From Cryptomeria japonica (Eukaryota; Streptophyta; Pinopsida; Cupressales; Cupressaceae): DNA of 64,000 bases. The notes below the pieces were generated by a model that was given only the letters and a program-made list of their open reading frames with translations, had not been told where the DNA came from and searched no databases. Position 1 is the first letter of the stretch. Every line of letters starts with the position of its first letter. The stretch covers positions 647,000,468-647,064,467 of the forward strand of contig NC_081409.1 in NCBI RefSeq assembly GCF_030272615.1. Reading direction: 5' to 3'. Below are positions 1 to 12,174 of the stretch, in pieces. Made by a program: the position numbers and the translations under genes.

Positions 1-72
1 TGTTTACTCTTGCTGACCAGTCTAGACTGATCTCTTTCAGGTCCCTCCTAGCCGATGATTGCTTAATAAATG
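1..72 (+). repeat. 3' tail of a gypsy-type LTR (fragment)
   Basis: The first 60 or so bases match 37170-37236 closely by eye, sharing GGTCCCTCCTA and a GATTGCTT/GACTGCTT end. The second copy lies inside a gypsy element between gag and reverse transcriptase, so this is read as the right end of an LTR of the same family. The left part lies outside the window. No primer-binding site follows it. Confidence 0.45.
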
Positions 73-599
73 AAATGAAGAATGGAATCTACTCATGCCA
101 AATAGCAGTTTTGGTTAGGCTCCATTAGTTTTCTGTAACTGTTTTGTCATCCTACTCTGTTCTGCTACTCTGTCAAATACCCGAGCACTAAAACCTTCAA
201 TCACATTCGCCAAACTTTGCACATTCGCTCATGCAGACTTCTCTCTCTCATACTCTTACAAAATGCTCTACCAAATAGATCTTATATATCAGTATCAACA
301 AAACAAATTGTTTCTCATGTCGGCTTCCAAATACCACATACCACACAACATGAAACATGTACAATCATGTCAGCTCAATCCGTCCACAAATCCATATGCG
401 GACCTAAACAAGATGATAAAAAGCTTCACATATGTTGTCCCAAACTCCTCGAACATGAAACCAATCACTGAAATCATCCCAAAGACTCTGGACCACATGT
501 TACAACAAAATATCTTTGTTGTCCTGGATTACCGAATACCGAACCTTCAATCTAGCTCATGAATCAACACCGGTTATCAGGATTAAAGAATAATTTGTC
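73..599. other. No supported feature
   Basis: AT-rich sequence without a recognisable coding frame, LTR end or repeat. Two short overlapping open frames between 217 and 562 have no family signature and look accidental. Confidence 0.5.
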
Positions 600-852
600 T
601 CGAACCTCTAATCATCTACCTCTATTACAATAAGAAAAATTATCTAGCTAACATCAAGATCTACATACTGTACTCATGCTATACTGGTTAATGTGTTTCA
701 CCTTTCAGACTTATGCATTATGAATAATGCAACTTCTGGTAAATCAAATCTATGTACACTGGATATGATATCTCAACTGAGTTGCCATCAATGACAACTC
801 CTATGCATTTCTTGTGCATCAATCTTCACCGAAACAGTGTCTCTTGCCAACA
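600..852 (-). repeat. LTR 5' end fragment inserted in copia relic
   Basis: On the minus strand an LTR head begins at 852 with TGTTGGCAAGAGACACTG. About 60 bases further in it carries GTTGTCATTGATGGCAAC, a block found just inside the 5' end of most LTRs in this window. The start point cuts the copia reading frame right after a GILDLV stretch, where an integrase would normally follow. The other end of the LTR was not found, so the left boundary is approximate. Confidence 0.45.
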
Positions 853-1644
853 CAAGATCCAATATCCCATTAGAAGTATATTGTTTTCTTTTGAAAGAAA
901 CTCTTATTTGCTTCCCTAACTGACATTCTTTACATACTAGCTTAGTAGGATTTAAAATCTTAGGTAGACCTCTTACATCTTGAGTGGAACTTATCTTAAT
1001 TATGTAGTTAAAATTTACATGACACATCCTTCTATGCCATAAACAACATTCATCAACCTAAGCACTTAAGCAACTTTTACCACTAGCATTCAAGTGAAAG
1101 ACATTACCTTTATTCTTTGTACCAAAGGCAATTTTAGTTTCGAAGCTACTTAAGATTTTACATTTTCCATTCTTGAATTTCAAGTCATATCCCTTATCAA
1201 CCATTTTTCCAACACTCAAAAGATTATGCTTTAGAGCTTCAACATACAAGACATCATCAGTGTTATGCTTACGATCAAGAGAAATAAAACCTCTACCATG
1301 GATTATACTAGCCTTGTCATCTCCAAATCTTACGCTACCACCATCATACTTTTCCATACTCACAAACTTACTCTTATCACCTATCATATGGTGAGAGCAA
1401 GCACTGTCAATAACCCATTCATCTTTCTCTTCAACTTTAGCATCTAAAGCTTTTTATTCAATAATGCCGCTCTAGTAGAATCAGCAGTCACTAGATCATC
1501 TTCTTTGATAGAAATGAACACTTATTCATTCCCTAAATTTCCTTTCTTAGACTCATCATCAATCACACCTTCATCAGCAGCGAAATAACACTTCTTCTGA
1601 TATTTAGGGTTATATGGCTTCAATGGCTTCTTAGAAACTCTTTC
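853..1644 (-). pseudogene. Ty1/copia protease and GAG-pre-integrase remnant
   Basis: Continues the gag remnant to its right. The minus strand reads a copia-type aspartic protease active site, DSACSHHM (about 1385-1420), followed by GDKSKFVSMEKYDGG and an HNLLSVGKM block. Next comes the pre-integrase zinc-finger region, with an H near MCHVNF and a CKECQLGK pair (about 900-1027). These normally release gag and start the integrase. Several stops interrupt it, and at 852 the frame runs into a foreign LTR, so integrase, RT and RNase H are missing. Same family as 57690-58800. Certain as a relic, non-functional. Confidence 0.8.
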
Positions 1645-2486
1645 TGGACACCTTGAGGAAAAATGTCCTATCTTTTTGCATGAAAAACATTTAAGAGGCA
1701 ACTTTCCTTAAAACTTATCGGCACCCTTAGGCAATCTTATGGCAATCAGAGCTTCAATCTCTTCAAGCTCTCTCATCTCCTTCTCATATCTGAATACTCT
1801 TATTCAACTTTCTCCCGGATCATATTTTTGCTTCACGAATACAGTAGCTTTGAATGCAGATTCTGATTTAGGAGGGGCTTCACCAAATTCTCTCAACTTA
1901 AAAGCAACAAGCTTTCCAATCATCATATCTCTAGTCACATTTATCACAGTCTAGATCTCTTCAATAGCAACAGCCTTGTTCTTGTAAGCAGGGAGCAAGG
2001 ATCTCAACACCTTAGTAACAATCTCAAATTCTTCCAGTACTCCACCAGCACATCTCATGTTCAACACAAGCTCATTCACTTTCTGCATAAAGGAGGTATT
2101 GTTCTCATCTTCACCCATCTTCAACATGTCATACTTTCCTTTCAAGCTCTGCAACAATTTAGCTTCTTCCAAATTACATGAGCAGTCTACAAATACATCA
2201 CATTAGTCATCTCAGAATCAGATAAGGCACTCATCAATGGTTCCTTAGCTCTAATATTTAATTCAGCTTCCTTTATCTCATCCAGACTAGTAGGACCATT
2301 GTGAGGAGCATTATACATATTCTTAGTAATCTTCCAATAGTCTTCACCGATGCATCTCAAATGAAATTCCATCCAATTCTTCCACAGAGTGTAATTTGTT
2401 CAATCAAATCTCGAACTATCCTTCATAAAAGAAAAGGTTGCCATCCCAGATCTCCTCAAGCAATCAAGCTTCCTTTGAAGGATCTA
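1645..2486 (-). pseudogene. Ty1/copia gag (UBN2-type) remnant with zinc knuckle
   Basis: Minus-strand gag of the copia element whose 5' LTR is at 2501-3856. The N-terminal third reads like copia gag (DYWKITKNMYNAPHNGPTSL). The middle matches the UBN2 core (LLQSLKGKYDMLKMGEDE ... VTKVLRSLLPAYK). The end has one intact CCHC knuckle, CFSCKKIGHFSSRC (about 1648-1692). Gag would form the virus-like particle and bind element RNA. Broken by several stops and at least one frameshift. The equivalent block at 57690-58500 is better preserved and confirms the reading. Confidence 0.78.
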
Positions 2487-2500
2487 GCCCTGATACCGAT
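2486..2500 (-). promoter_or_regulatory. Primer-binding site (initiator tRNA-Met type)
   Basis: On the minus strand the LTR ends ...CCAACA and is followed by ATCGGTATCAGGGC. This resembles the TGGTATCAGAGC complement of plant initiator tRNA-Met, with two changes. It fixes the inner LTR boundary at 2501 and the minus orientation. Confidence 0.75.
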
Positions 2501-3856
2501 TGTTGGCAACAATGCAGCAAACTAAGAGGGGGGGTGAATCAGTTTGCTCTCACACTCTACACAACTCAAACTTAAATTCAGATCTACTTATTAACAATGA
2601 AAGCACAAATCAACACCACATCAATAACACACATAACACAAATATTTTTTATGTGGAAAACCTGGTTAAGAGAAAAACCATGGTGGGAACCTACCCACAA
2701 TGAGATAATACCCTATTAGGAGTAAATATAAATATTACAATGGGGAATGTACATGCATTCAAGCACACTTCCTAGAGCTCACTACTCAAATACAATAAGG
2801 GCTACAACCTCGGAAGGCTCACTTCCTTACAAAGATCGAACAACAATCCAAATTACATGAAATGATGAAATAGCATCTCCACATGCCTAGTTATAGTTTC
2901 AGTTAAGCATAGTCTAATCTGCTCTGCCACACACTTCTCTTCACACTTCTGAAAGATCATAACAAGTTTGTTCGCACACTTACTCGATCACACACTCGCA
3001 GATACCGAGCAGATGCATCTCACAAATGAATATTCCATATATTTATACAAATCATCAACCTATATTTCAAGGTCAACTAAACCCTCAACATAAACAACAA
3101 AACAATAACCTCACATGCTACAACAATACATGTAGACCAAAACAATATCGGCTAAGACATGTTCTGAACCCAAATCAATACCACAACCAAGAAACACCAT
3201 CAAGAATTATGCCTTGATCATGTGCAATACGCTACAATCACCAAGAATATCGCATAACACGAAGAACACCACCGGATCAAGAAAATGATCAATAAAGAAC
3301 ACAACAATCAATGTAGACCATCAACATGGATAGAACCCAATCTAGAAACATCCACAAGCAATGTGAATCACACCAAAAAAAACTACAATATCACCAGTTA
3401 CTAGAATCTTCATCAATAATATACCAAACCCCAAGAACACACATTGAACTGACTGTCAAACTGAAAGTTTCACTTGTGGACTTCCAAATCATGAGCCTTC
3501 TAAATCGAGGACACATATGAATGTCCCAAACACTCTTCCAAATCTGCAAATGAAGATAATGCAATTTCGGAGGAATGCAGAGCACAGACCAGAATACCGA
3601 ATAACATGAAAAATTGAATAACCAATCATAATACTGGACCACACAACTTGATCAAATCATCATGCAAACCATTGAAACTTCTGCTGAATCAACTAAATAT
3701 AAGTATCTCTAAACCCACTAAACTGCAACAACTCATATACAACACACTGGCCAAACCAACTCATCCAATCTGATTGCAACACTGAAATACACATAAGATG
3801 ATATTGACATCAATGACAACACATCACTCCACCAAACTTCTCAGCACTATCCAACA
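2501..3856 (-). repeat. 5' LTR of the copia relic (about 1.36 kb)
   Basis: Read on the minus strand it starts TGTTGGATAGTGCTGAG (ending at 3856 on the plus strand), has the TTGTCATTGATGTCAA block about 45 bases in, and ends with an A/T-CACCCCCCCTCT tract and GTTGCCAACA before the primer-binding site. It aligns by eye over its length with the isolated LTR at 52518-53842, so both belong to one family. The 3' partner LTR is absent. Confidence 0.8.
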
Positions 3857-5199
3857 ACGTTCACATGCATCACTTATACACCACTTTCTCATTTTTGTTT
3901 TTGTTGTATGCTCAATATATATCAATTAAATCTAAAATAAGCTTCACTAGGTTGGCCAAAAGAATATGAAACGTATACTTAGTATTGACCCAGAAATACA
4001 TCATCTGAAAGGTAAAAGGAACATGTGAGGGTTCACACCATGTCGGCTTACCTTCCAATCAACATCAAAACCATTTACAAACAACCACTCACACAAACTG
4101 GTACAACACTTGATTTTTTAAAAACGCACAATTTTATCCCAGACCTAAATAAATAAGTGCACCCTAAAAAAACCACAACATTTTGATTTGTAACATAGTC
4201 ACGATGAGCAAAACAATCCCAATGGACAACATGATCATCAAACATATTTCTAGTACAAACACTCATTTTGAACCACAGTAAGTTTCACCAAAGCAAACAC
4301 AAATAGAGAATAGAATTACTTCCAAACTAGGTAGGAAATACTAGGCTTCCAGAAACACATTAAATCATTATCTTATATTCTCTAAATAACACAATATAAA
4401 CTGCAATCAGTTCTATAATGTAGTATTATAAAAATAGACATCTGAACCAATAACCAAATACACAATGTATCAACTAAATATATAAATATCTGGATTGCCA
4501 TCAACAACTAGTTCGTATAGGATTGATAAGGGTTTGACATCAATAACAAGAAAGACATCCACATGAGCAAAAATGGTATCTACAAAAAAGGACATGAGCA
4601 TAATATTCCTTCAAGTGTGCTCAAACCCTCTCATACATCATTTGGGTGATATTTTACCCCTGTAAAATCCTTATAAGATGTAATCTATTTAAATTTCACA
4701 GTCATCTTTGATAGTATTTATGTTAGCAAACCTAAATACTCAACTTATATCTATTTCTACTAGGGCTTTCATATCCATAAGCCTTAACACTTTACATGGT
4801 GGTCTCTATAGGGTCTCCATGTGTCCATTATGAACTGCATCTATGTTTATAATAGACATCCTCATATCTTGTATTACAAACTTCAACTATGTAGTCAACC
4901 AAGCCTTAATTATCTTCTTGAATTTCACTCTGGTATTTTAAATTCTCAACAATGTTGAGACTCTTGTTAAATTCATTTACGGTGATGGTACAATGAATAG
5001 GATATAAATAATCCTCATTAATGAGAAGACAACAATTTAGTGTAGCATCTAGACATTGATGCTATGGATCATCCTAATGGTTGGATAGTTGTTTCTATAA
5101 ATGATACTCATCAAGAACTAGTCAACACTTCAATGTAGCAACTATTGAGAAAATGTATCAACCTTGTTACTATACTTGAATTTAAATATTACTTGACAA
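3857..5199. other. AT-rich spacer without recognised genes
   Basis: No coding frame longer than about 60 residues and no family signature. Probably long-decayed repeat. Part of it may belong to the LTR that ends at 5755, whose start could not be located. Confidence 0.4.
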
Positions 5200-5755
5200 T
5201 TTGTAATTATCTTTTAGCTGTCAAAAATGTTCAAAAATTCAACTATGACAACTTATAAGATGTTTTATAGTTGTCAAAGAGAAAGCATGTAAAAGGGAAA
5301 GTTTCAAAAAAACTCAAAGATGATGAGGAATATATTTCACTAGGCAAATTAGATCACAAGTTAAAAAATGAAGTTTTCTATTTTTATGTGATTTGTTCCT
5401 AAATGGTTTTAGGAATCATTTGTGATTTATGGTTTCTCTGATGCCTATATATTTAATGCTTTAGTTCAAGGAAATATATTTTATTCATGGGTTGTTAAGG
5501 CAATTAAGTATTGCAGCGATTCAAAGATAGAAGTTGTATTGATGTAATTCATTTGAAGGACTAATACAAGTCTTGGATCTCTTTAGGTACAGTGAAGTTC
5601 ATTCCCCAAAGGTTTTCTCCATGTAATTCTTGAATTTTATTTATTAAATTCTACTTTGTTATGCATTTCCATTTATGATTTATTGATGTCTATTTATTTG
5701 GATGCATAAAATTATCAGCATAACTTCACTGGAAATTTTAATCATAGTTTCAACA
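5200..5755 (+). repeat. 3' part of an LTR (plus strand)
   Basis: The stretch ends ...AGTTTCAACA and is followed directly by TTTGGTATCACAACC, a primer-binding-site-like sequence. That gives an LTR end at 5755 on the plus strand. The LTR start was not identified, so the left coordinate is arbitrary. Confidence 0.45.
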
Positions 5756-5772
5756 TTTGGTATCACAACCAA
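5756..5772 (+). promoter_or_regulatory. Degenerate primer-binding site
   Basis: TTTGGTATCACAACC follows the LTR end. It keeps the TGGTATCA core of initiator tRNA-Met binding sites used by the other elements here. Confidence 0.45.
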
Positions 5773-6330
5773 GTTGGCTTGATTTGAGAAGGGGACACCT
5801 TTCTTGGAGTGTTTCATTGGATCTTTTGATGTAGTGAAAGTGTGTTGTTTTGCCTTGCAGTTTTAAATTCAATTTGATAAAAGATCATAGCTATCTCATC
5901 TTGGTAGGACATTGAAAAGTTCAACAAGACTTGATGTGATCTTTGGAACCTAAAGATGGATGATATCTTGGAAGAGATATATCATAATAAAAAGAAGAAA
6001 CTAGAGTAACACACTATGTACAATGAAGCTAAAAATGAATTTTGAGTGCCTATGCTAAGAAAACAATAATCAATTACATCAATCAGAATCACACTTGCAA
6101 AATTTGCCCAAGAAGCCTACTTTGGAGATGTATAACTCTACCTATTGATCATCACAATAAACCACTTTGTAAGAAGACTTGTGTCACCTTTATATACTTG
6201 CTCACAAGTTTTTGTGATCATTGGACATCATTTGATATTTTTTCAAGTCCCAAACTTTTCATGTTTTGGACTATTTGCAAAACAATATTTTGTTAAGACA
6301 GTTGCATAGGTCATCTTTGACAACGAATAT
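5773..6330 (+). pseudogene. Copia-type gag N-terminus, heavily decayed
   Basis: About 130 bases after the primer-binding site the plus strand reads ...KFNKT-CDLWNLKMDDILEEI. This resembles the 'F-G-NF-W---M-D-L' opening of Ty1/copia gag proteins. Further stops and frame changes follow within 400 bases, and no zinc knuckle or pol motif could be read. Position after an LTR and PBS supports the call; the sequence alone is weak. Nothing recognisable follows before 6600. Confidence 0.4.
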
Positions 6331-6615
6331 CTAGCACATCAGGATGAATTTTAAAAAACCATTTGTTGTTGTGGATTCTTTGGTTAATTTCTCCATGTTG
6401 GTCTAAGTTTTAAGGTTTTATGATAAGATTTGACTAGTTTTCAAGGACCATTTCAGATGCTACAAAGCTAAATTTAGACCAAAAAAATGTTCAAATCTCA
6501 GAATTCGAAGAGGAACCCAGTTCATTATTTGGCCTCAAATGTTACCAAATTTAATTTAGTGTCTTTACAACACTTAGAGTGCTCATGATGAAATCTCCAA
6601 AAAGGGCTAAAAAGA

Positions 6616-6800
6616 CATTTTGAAGTCTCTCAGATGAACAATATCAAAGAGACGTGACAATATCGAAGAGACATTTTGAACTCTCTTAGATGAGAAATAT
6701 CAAAGAGACATTTTACAAGTATTTTAGATGAACAATATTGAAGAGACATTTTACAAGTCTCTTCGATGAACAATATCAAACAAACATTTTTAATTCTCTT
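6616..6800. repeat. Degenerate tandem repeat, about 45-60 bp units
   Basis: About four imperfect units built on AAAGAGACATTTT (A/G)AAGTCTCT and AGATGAACAATATC. Unit ends vary by small indels. Non-coding in all frames. Confidence 0.65.
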
Positions 6801-8202
6801 CTACCTAGTTATCCAAGACAGTAATAGAGGAGGAAATAAGATTAAAATGAAAGATTGGTAGTTTTTTTTTTACTTGAGAAGGAAATTATATTCACCATAT
6901 GAATAAAATATTATTTTGGGAACACAATTCTCACTAATGATATTGTGTGCAAAAATAAGATATTTTCACTGAAAAGTAAAAAGATTTCTACAAAAGAATC
7001 AAAGGGGTGAATGTGAAAATGAGTACCACTAGGGAAAATCACTTTCATATTAGCATAGGATGAGAAGTACAATTTATTTTTCCAAATAAAAATATTTGAT
7101 AAAGGTAAATGTGCAGATTAAAAGGAGAAACCTCAACAAACGGTTTCACTCAAAATGAAAATAATTCCACATAAAGCATAAATGAGTGAAAATAAAATTA
7201 AGGCACACTATATAGTGATTATTCTGGTTGGAAAGTGAAAATTCAAAATTTTTACTTTCACACAGATTAAGATATTTAATAAGGGGGCTCACAGTTATTT
7301 CACATGAGCTGGAAGAAGTAAAGGTAATGTGTTAAGTTGTGCGTATTTCGGAAGTGTAGGTTGAAGATTAAAACCTAATGATAATGTGCATAAATATTTT
7401 GTAATTTAAGGGTAATTAAATGATTTCTTGTTAGTAAAATGTGTAAAGGTCTGAAATGCTCTTTTGTATTTATAAAAGGGAAATCATGATCGAGAAGAAG
7501 GATAGAATTAGAATGAGAACTTTTGGGAGGTATATATTGTAAACTTATTTTCTGAAGCAAAGCAATGGAAGAAGTGCATACAGTGTTCTGAATATTGATT
7601 TCAGTTGTTGTGTTGCAATTATTTATAATTTATTATCTAGATGTCCTCAACGTGAAGTTTTTCTTATCATTTAAATCAATATATCAAGGACGTACTTTGG
7701 TTTATCAAAACACATTTGTTATTTTTTGTGCGATTTATTTGATTGGCTTCTGTAAAGCAAAATTAAATTCATTCAGATAAGTCACAAGATTTCATTTGGA
7801 TTAAAAAGAATGACCTCGTAATAAACCTCCTTGCACGTTTATACAATTCATAAAAATCAAAGTGCCAAATAGCTTGAATTAAAGTTAGTAATAAGACAAA
7901 TATATCTTTACTCTATTGCCTAGTGGAAGAAAGACACTGATCCATAAAAAAAATTCTTAAAATATCATATGAGTTTCAATTTCATGTTTTAGGAGTACGA
8001 GTAGGGATTAGATTAATCTATTTCACACAAATTAATGCTAGTTTGAAGTAGATAATGATTAAATTGAAAACTTCATAAAGACTTATAATTTGCTTAAATA
8101 TCAGGAGGTAAACAGCCTAGGGAAAGGAGAGTCTGAAGAGCGGAAGATTTTGAGCTTTGTTGCTTGAGATTTGATCATTGGCCAAGATCCATTATCAAAC
8201 TT
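6801..8202. other. AT-rich spacer without recognised genes
   Basis: No coding family, LTR end or repeat array recognised. The short open frames here (60-odd codons) carry no motif. Confidence 0.45.
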
Positions 8203-8432
8203 GATCATAGAATCTGGCATAGCCTTAGAGTTTGGCAACATGCAGTTTTGGGGACCAACACACTGTTTGTATGGAAAGGAACATAAACTATATTTTAGAT
8301 CTGAAAGTACTAGAGCTGATCATAGAATCTGGCATAGCCTTAGAGTTTGGCAACATGCAGTTTTGGGGAGCAACACACTGTTTGTATGGAAAGGAATATA
8401 AACTATATTTTAGATCTGAAAGTACTAGAGCT
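8203..8432 (+). repeat. Near-perfect 115-bp tandem duplication
   Basis: Copy 1 is 8203-8317 and copy 2 is 8318-8432. By eye they differ at only two positions. Both begin GATCATAGAATCTGGCATAG and end GAAAGTACTAGAGCT. 115 is not a multiple of three, so open frames crossing the junction are not in-frame peptide repeats. The high identity marks a recent event in otherwise old sequence. Confidence 0.9.
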
Positions 8433-8824
8433 AAACAAATTTTGGAGGTAATTTATAGCGATACTTTTGGTATTTTGGATATACCATCTATTGGAAGCTC
8501 TCGCTATTTGAAGGAAAAATCTATTTTTTTTAATATTTAAAAAATTCAAAACAGTCTTTGATGACTATTATAAGCATGCAAAACATAGACACGTAAAAAT
8601 GCCCTCTTAATAACCTTAATTAATAAATTAATTCATGTCTATCCATAATTTCATTATTTCATTTCATACTAATATATTTCTCACATCATTTCATATCAAT
8701 ATTCCATAGAATCCATTTAATAACATATATTTTTATTATTTCATTATATCCATTTTAAATAAAGTCATTTCGAAATCTCTTGCATATCACAATTTCATCG
8801 CCTATTTATCCTATTCCATCTTCA

Positions 8825-9365
8825 TCAGCTGCACCCACCTAATGCATGTGAGAGAAACATTTGCACCAATTTTTTATCCCACATTTGTGTTGCAACTTGG
8901 ATCCACTCATGAGGACATCTATAAAATCTATTTTCTCTCTCATTTCTATGGTGAGCACCTTTATCTCTCTTATATTTTATGTTTCTCATTCTTGCATCTC
9001 TGATATCTCTTGCATCTGTTGCTTTGAATTTTGATTGTTTTGCATCCAAATCACATCCATTTTGCATAGTTTCGATTTTACATTATCTTTTAAATCTCCC
9101 CACTCCATAGCTTCTTGTGCTCGATTTTACATTCATCTTTTAAATCTCCCCACTCCATAGCTTCTTGTGCATAGTGCTCTGAGAGGAAACATTTTCGAAC
9201 ACATGATCTTGGTTGATAGAAGGACAATGGAATGAGGTTTTCATTAAAATGCATATGTGTTCTCATTTGTTTCATGTTTCGCATGTGTGTTTCTTTGATT
9301 GATACTCCATTGTTGTGATGTATTCCTGATTCAATCCTCCATTTCCATCGGTGTACATCTGACAC
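8825..9365 (-). pseudogene. Conserved unknown peptide in dispersed repeat, copy 1
   Basis: Not recognised. Two minus-strand frames (9090-9365 and 8825-9067) encode peptides with clear counterparts in the second repeat copy at 54302-54790. Shared blocks include HRNERENRFYRCPHEWIQVA and KETHMRNMKQM. Similarity holds at the amino-acid level, so the ancestor may have been coding, but no start, zinc finger or polymerase motif identifies it. A 49/50-bp duplication (9072-9170) breaks the frame here and is absent from the other copy. Confidence 0.35.
9072..9170. repeat. 49/50-bp tandem duplication
   Basis: TCGATTTTACATT(C)ATCTTTTAAATC... runs from 9072 to 9120 and again from 9121 to 9170, differing by one base insertion. 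The homologous repeat at 54.5 kb has a single copy. Confidence 0.85.
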
Positions 9366-9559
9366 TCTCGGTGGGATCAGTTGTCCTTATCATTGATTTG
9401 ATTTGACTAGATAGAAATAGCTTGTCTGAAATTTGCAAGAAGCAAGACTCGTTTGATACTTAATTTATGCATCCTAATGAGACTGTTATGCATGAGATTA
9501 TGGTACTTTGCTTCAACATTTTGAAGATTTTTTTTGTTTCCAGGTTTCACTGCTGTAAA

Positions 9560-10060
9560 ACATTTCATGTACCTCTGTCAAATGGTTCAGGTGTTTTATT
9601 AACACCTTGCATTCTTCCCAATGGCTCATGTCCCCTTGTCGAGCCTGCAAAACATTTTGTTCTGTTAAACAGCTACTTTATACCTTGCAATCTTGTTTAA
9701 TGGTTTACATGTCTTATCTGTGCTAATGGTTTCTGCGGTCTGTTAAACACTTCATGTGGCCTTGTCTACATGTGCATTATCCACACAAGCATACTTCAAA
9801 CAGTTCACATGTTTTATTTATGCTTACAAATTTTGCATGCCTTGTTTTGGATCCCACGCTTGGATTCATTGGCAGATTTAAGGCTTTGCAAAAATAATTA
9901 AAACGCGTTGTCTATGTTCCCACGTTTGGCATTATTTCAAACAGTAACCTGCCCTGTCTGTGTTCCATGTTTTCAAATCTGCCTAACAGTTAATGTGCCT
10001 TGTCTATGAAACATAACGCATTCTGCCTAACAGCTAACGTGCCTTGTTCCTGTTGCCATA
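9560..10060 (+). repeat. Decayed repeat series, TGTGCCTTGTCT motif
   Basis: About ten imperfect matches to ACATGTGCCTTGTCTATG occur at roughly 40-60 base spacing, often preceded by an AACAGTT or AATGGTT. This is consistent with an old tandem array. No coding potential recognised. Confidence 0.45.
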
Positions 10061-10214
10061 TTTTGTGTAATTCTTGAATTATTTTGTCCAACGATTCAGG
10101 TTCACTGTGAGAAACATCTTCTTTAACGTATTTTACAATCACTGCAGGCCGTAAGAGTACATTCTATTAAACATTATGTCAAGCAACTCATATTTTCCAT
10201 TTTGTAAAAACGGT

Positions 10215-10760
10215 TCATGTGTATTTGGTGTCGGTTTTTTATGCTTAGGTTGGTTTGTTGTTTATTAGGTTAGGTTGTTCTTTGTTTAGTGTGTGTGTTT
10301 TGTTTTGTTAGTGTTAAATAGTTATTTGTTAGTTGTTTTTGCTAGTGTTTTTTTTGGTTAGTTTTGTCTATGTTAGTTGTTTTGTTTGTTTGTTCGTTTG
10401 TTTTTTTGGTTTTTTTTGGTTAATTCTTGTGTTTGTCTGTTAGTTTGTTAGATGTTTCTATTGTTAGTTTTTTTGTGTTTTGTTAGTTAGTTTTTTATTA
10501 GATTAGTTGTTAGTTTAGTCTTTTGTTAGTTTAGTGTTTTGTTTTGTTTTGTTTTGTTTTGTTTAACTATTTTCTTAGATTTTGTGTTTTGTGAGTTTGT
10601 TTTGTTTATGTGCTTTGTTAGTGTGTTTGTTAGTGTTTTGTCAACATGTTAGTTAGCATTTTTGTTAGTTTATGTTCGTTAGTGTAGTTTGTTTTAGTGT
10701 ATTTTTGGTGTAATTAGTGTCTTTAGTTTATTTTGATTTTGAGCCGAATCTTTGGTGGAC
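10215..10760. repeat. GT-rich low-complexity tract
   Basis: Nearly 550 bases dominated by TTAGTTTGTT, GTTTTGTTTT and TTAGTG runs, including five consecutive GTTTT units near 10532-10562. The plus strand is almost free of C. Confidence 0.85.
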
Positions 10761-12170
10761 TAACATTTTGTGTAGCTTGTCCTCAATTGTCAATGACCAG
10801 GCTTTGAAACTACAAATGATGCTTGATGTTGATGCATGTTAGAGAATTGTGGTTTTTAAACACTCTCTTATTTTATCTTAAATTAAATTTCGTTTGTTGA
10901 TTAAAATTAATCCAAATGTTTGATGTGTTTGGTGCTCTTGCACTCATAGGGTCAACCCACTATTGTACCAAGTATCCTCACCCCTTGCCTCTAGGATCAT
11001 TGGTGAAAGAGAAGGGTGTAAACGACACTTGCTTTTATTTTATTAGAGAAATTTTTGTGGGAATTTTATCACCTCATAGGATATTTCGAAATTGGAATAT
11101 CTTTGGTGATTTCATCAGTGTAGCTTAGTGATTTCTGAGTGGCATTTCTCTTTGAGCCGCTATATAAAAGGCTTTGCCAAATGGTCCATACAGCCACAGT
11201 GCAAAATGTGTCAAGGTTTTCCCTGTAGGGATTGTCAAAGCTTTTAAGTAGCTTCCTTTGAGAATCTGTATAATGATCTTGTTCCTCAAAGAATTACCAT
11301 GATTCAATGTTTTAACAACCCAAAAACCTTTTACTTGCTGGTGCAAGAGGTCGGACCTCCAAAGTTGCCCCACACATACTATTCACTGTGGAGATACGAA
11401 ATTTCTTGGTTTATAAGATCTCTAGGTCTTTGGGGTAAGATATTTGGTGTGTCTGTGTTGTGGAGGGGAGCCAGTGTCACTGATATCTCTACCTATCCAT
11501 TTTGTCTCAATATATGGATTTATCCGAGTGAGGATTCAGTAGGTAGTATCCTGTTTCCATCCCAAAATGTACACACTTACAATTTATTTCAAATTTTTCA
11601 AGGCCAATGAAAATATTGGCCTAATCTAGGCCCCCATTTAGACTTTTACTCTTATTCTATGTCAGCGTCATCCAAAATATTCTATCTGTCATGTTTTATG
11701 TGTGTGTTCAAAATAAACATTTTAAATCACAATCAAACACCACACTAGAATCTTATTACATTATAGCCTTGCAAACCTTAAAACTTGTCCAAAAGTCAAA
11801 TAGTACAAACGTCTTCATCATCTCTTGCAATAGCAAAATCCCTAAGAGAAGACCCATGTTTTGCTTTTACAAACATAGACATTTTAGTTCAAGGTCTATC
11901 AAAAAATATATCTTGAGGAACTACCGCAATTGTGACATATTGTTGAGAAATTTTTAATCAATGCCCTTTAAGAAACAAAACACACCTACATATCCAATAT
12001 GATCTTAGTTAAGTGCCACTGCTTTAGATTGCCTTTACATTTTTGTAAGGATGTTAAGTAGGGGAACAACTTCCTATACTAACCTTGAGAGGAGGGTAAT
12101 GCAAAAACTTTTACAGATTGTCACAACAGTTACATAAAATAGAAATAGATATAATATCATTCAAACTATA
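10761..12170. other. Spacer without recognised genes
   Basis: Open frames of 70-103 codons lie here (for example 11299-11610 on the plus strand and an overlapping one on the minus strand at 11125-11373). They overlap one another and carry no family motif. Likely old repeat. Confidence 0.4.
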
Positions 12171-12174
12171 ACAT

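Larger units (their letters stand above)
8582..9420 (+). repeat. Dispersed repeat, copy 1 (matches 54058-54809)
   Basis: Begins ATAGACACGTAAAAATGCCC, corresponding to TGTAGACACATACAAATG at 54058, and stays alignable by eye for about 750 bases in the same orientation. The start resembles the TGTAGACACATA head of the gypsy LTR at 32824-34556, so both copies may be LTR-derived. The right boundary is uncertain. On the minus strand it contains two conserved frames, listed separately. Confidence 0.6.

Noticed and set aside
217-562. Two overlapping open frames of 84 and 99 codons
   Set aside because: No domain, signal or family match; AT-rich sequence gives such frames by chance, and they overlap in different frames.
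11125-11610. Open frames on both strands that looked like a small gene
   Set aside because: Plus and minus frames overlap, neither shows a motif, and no start context or repeat partner supports either.
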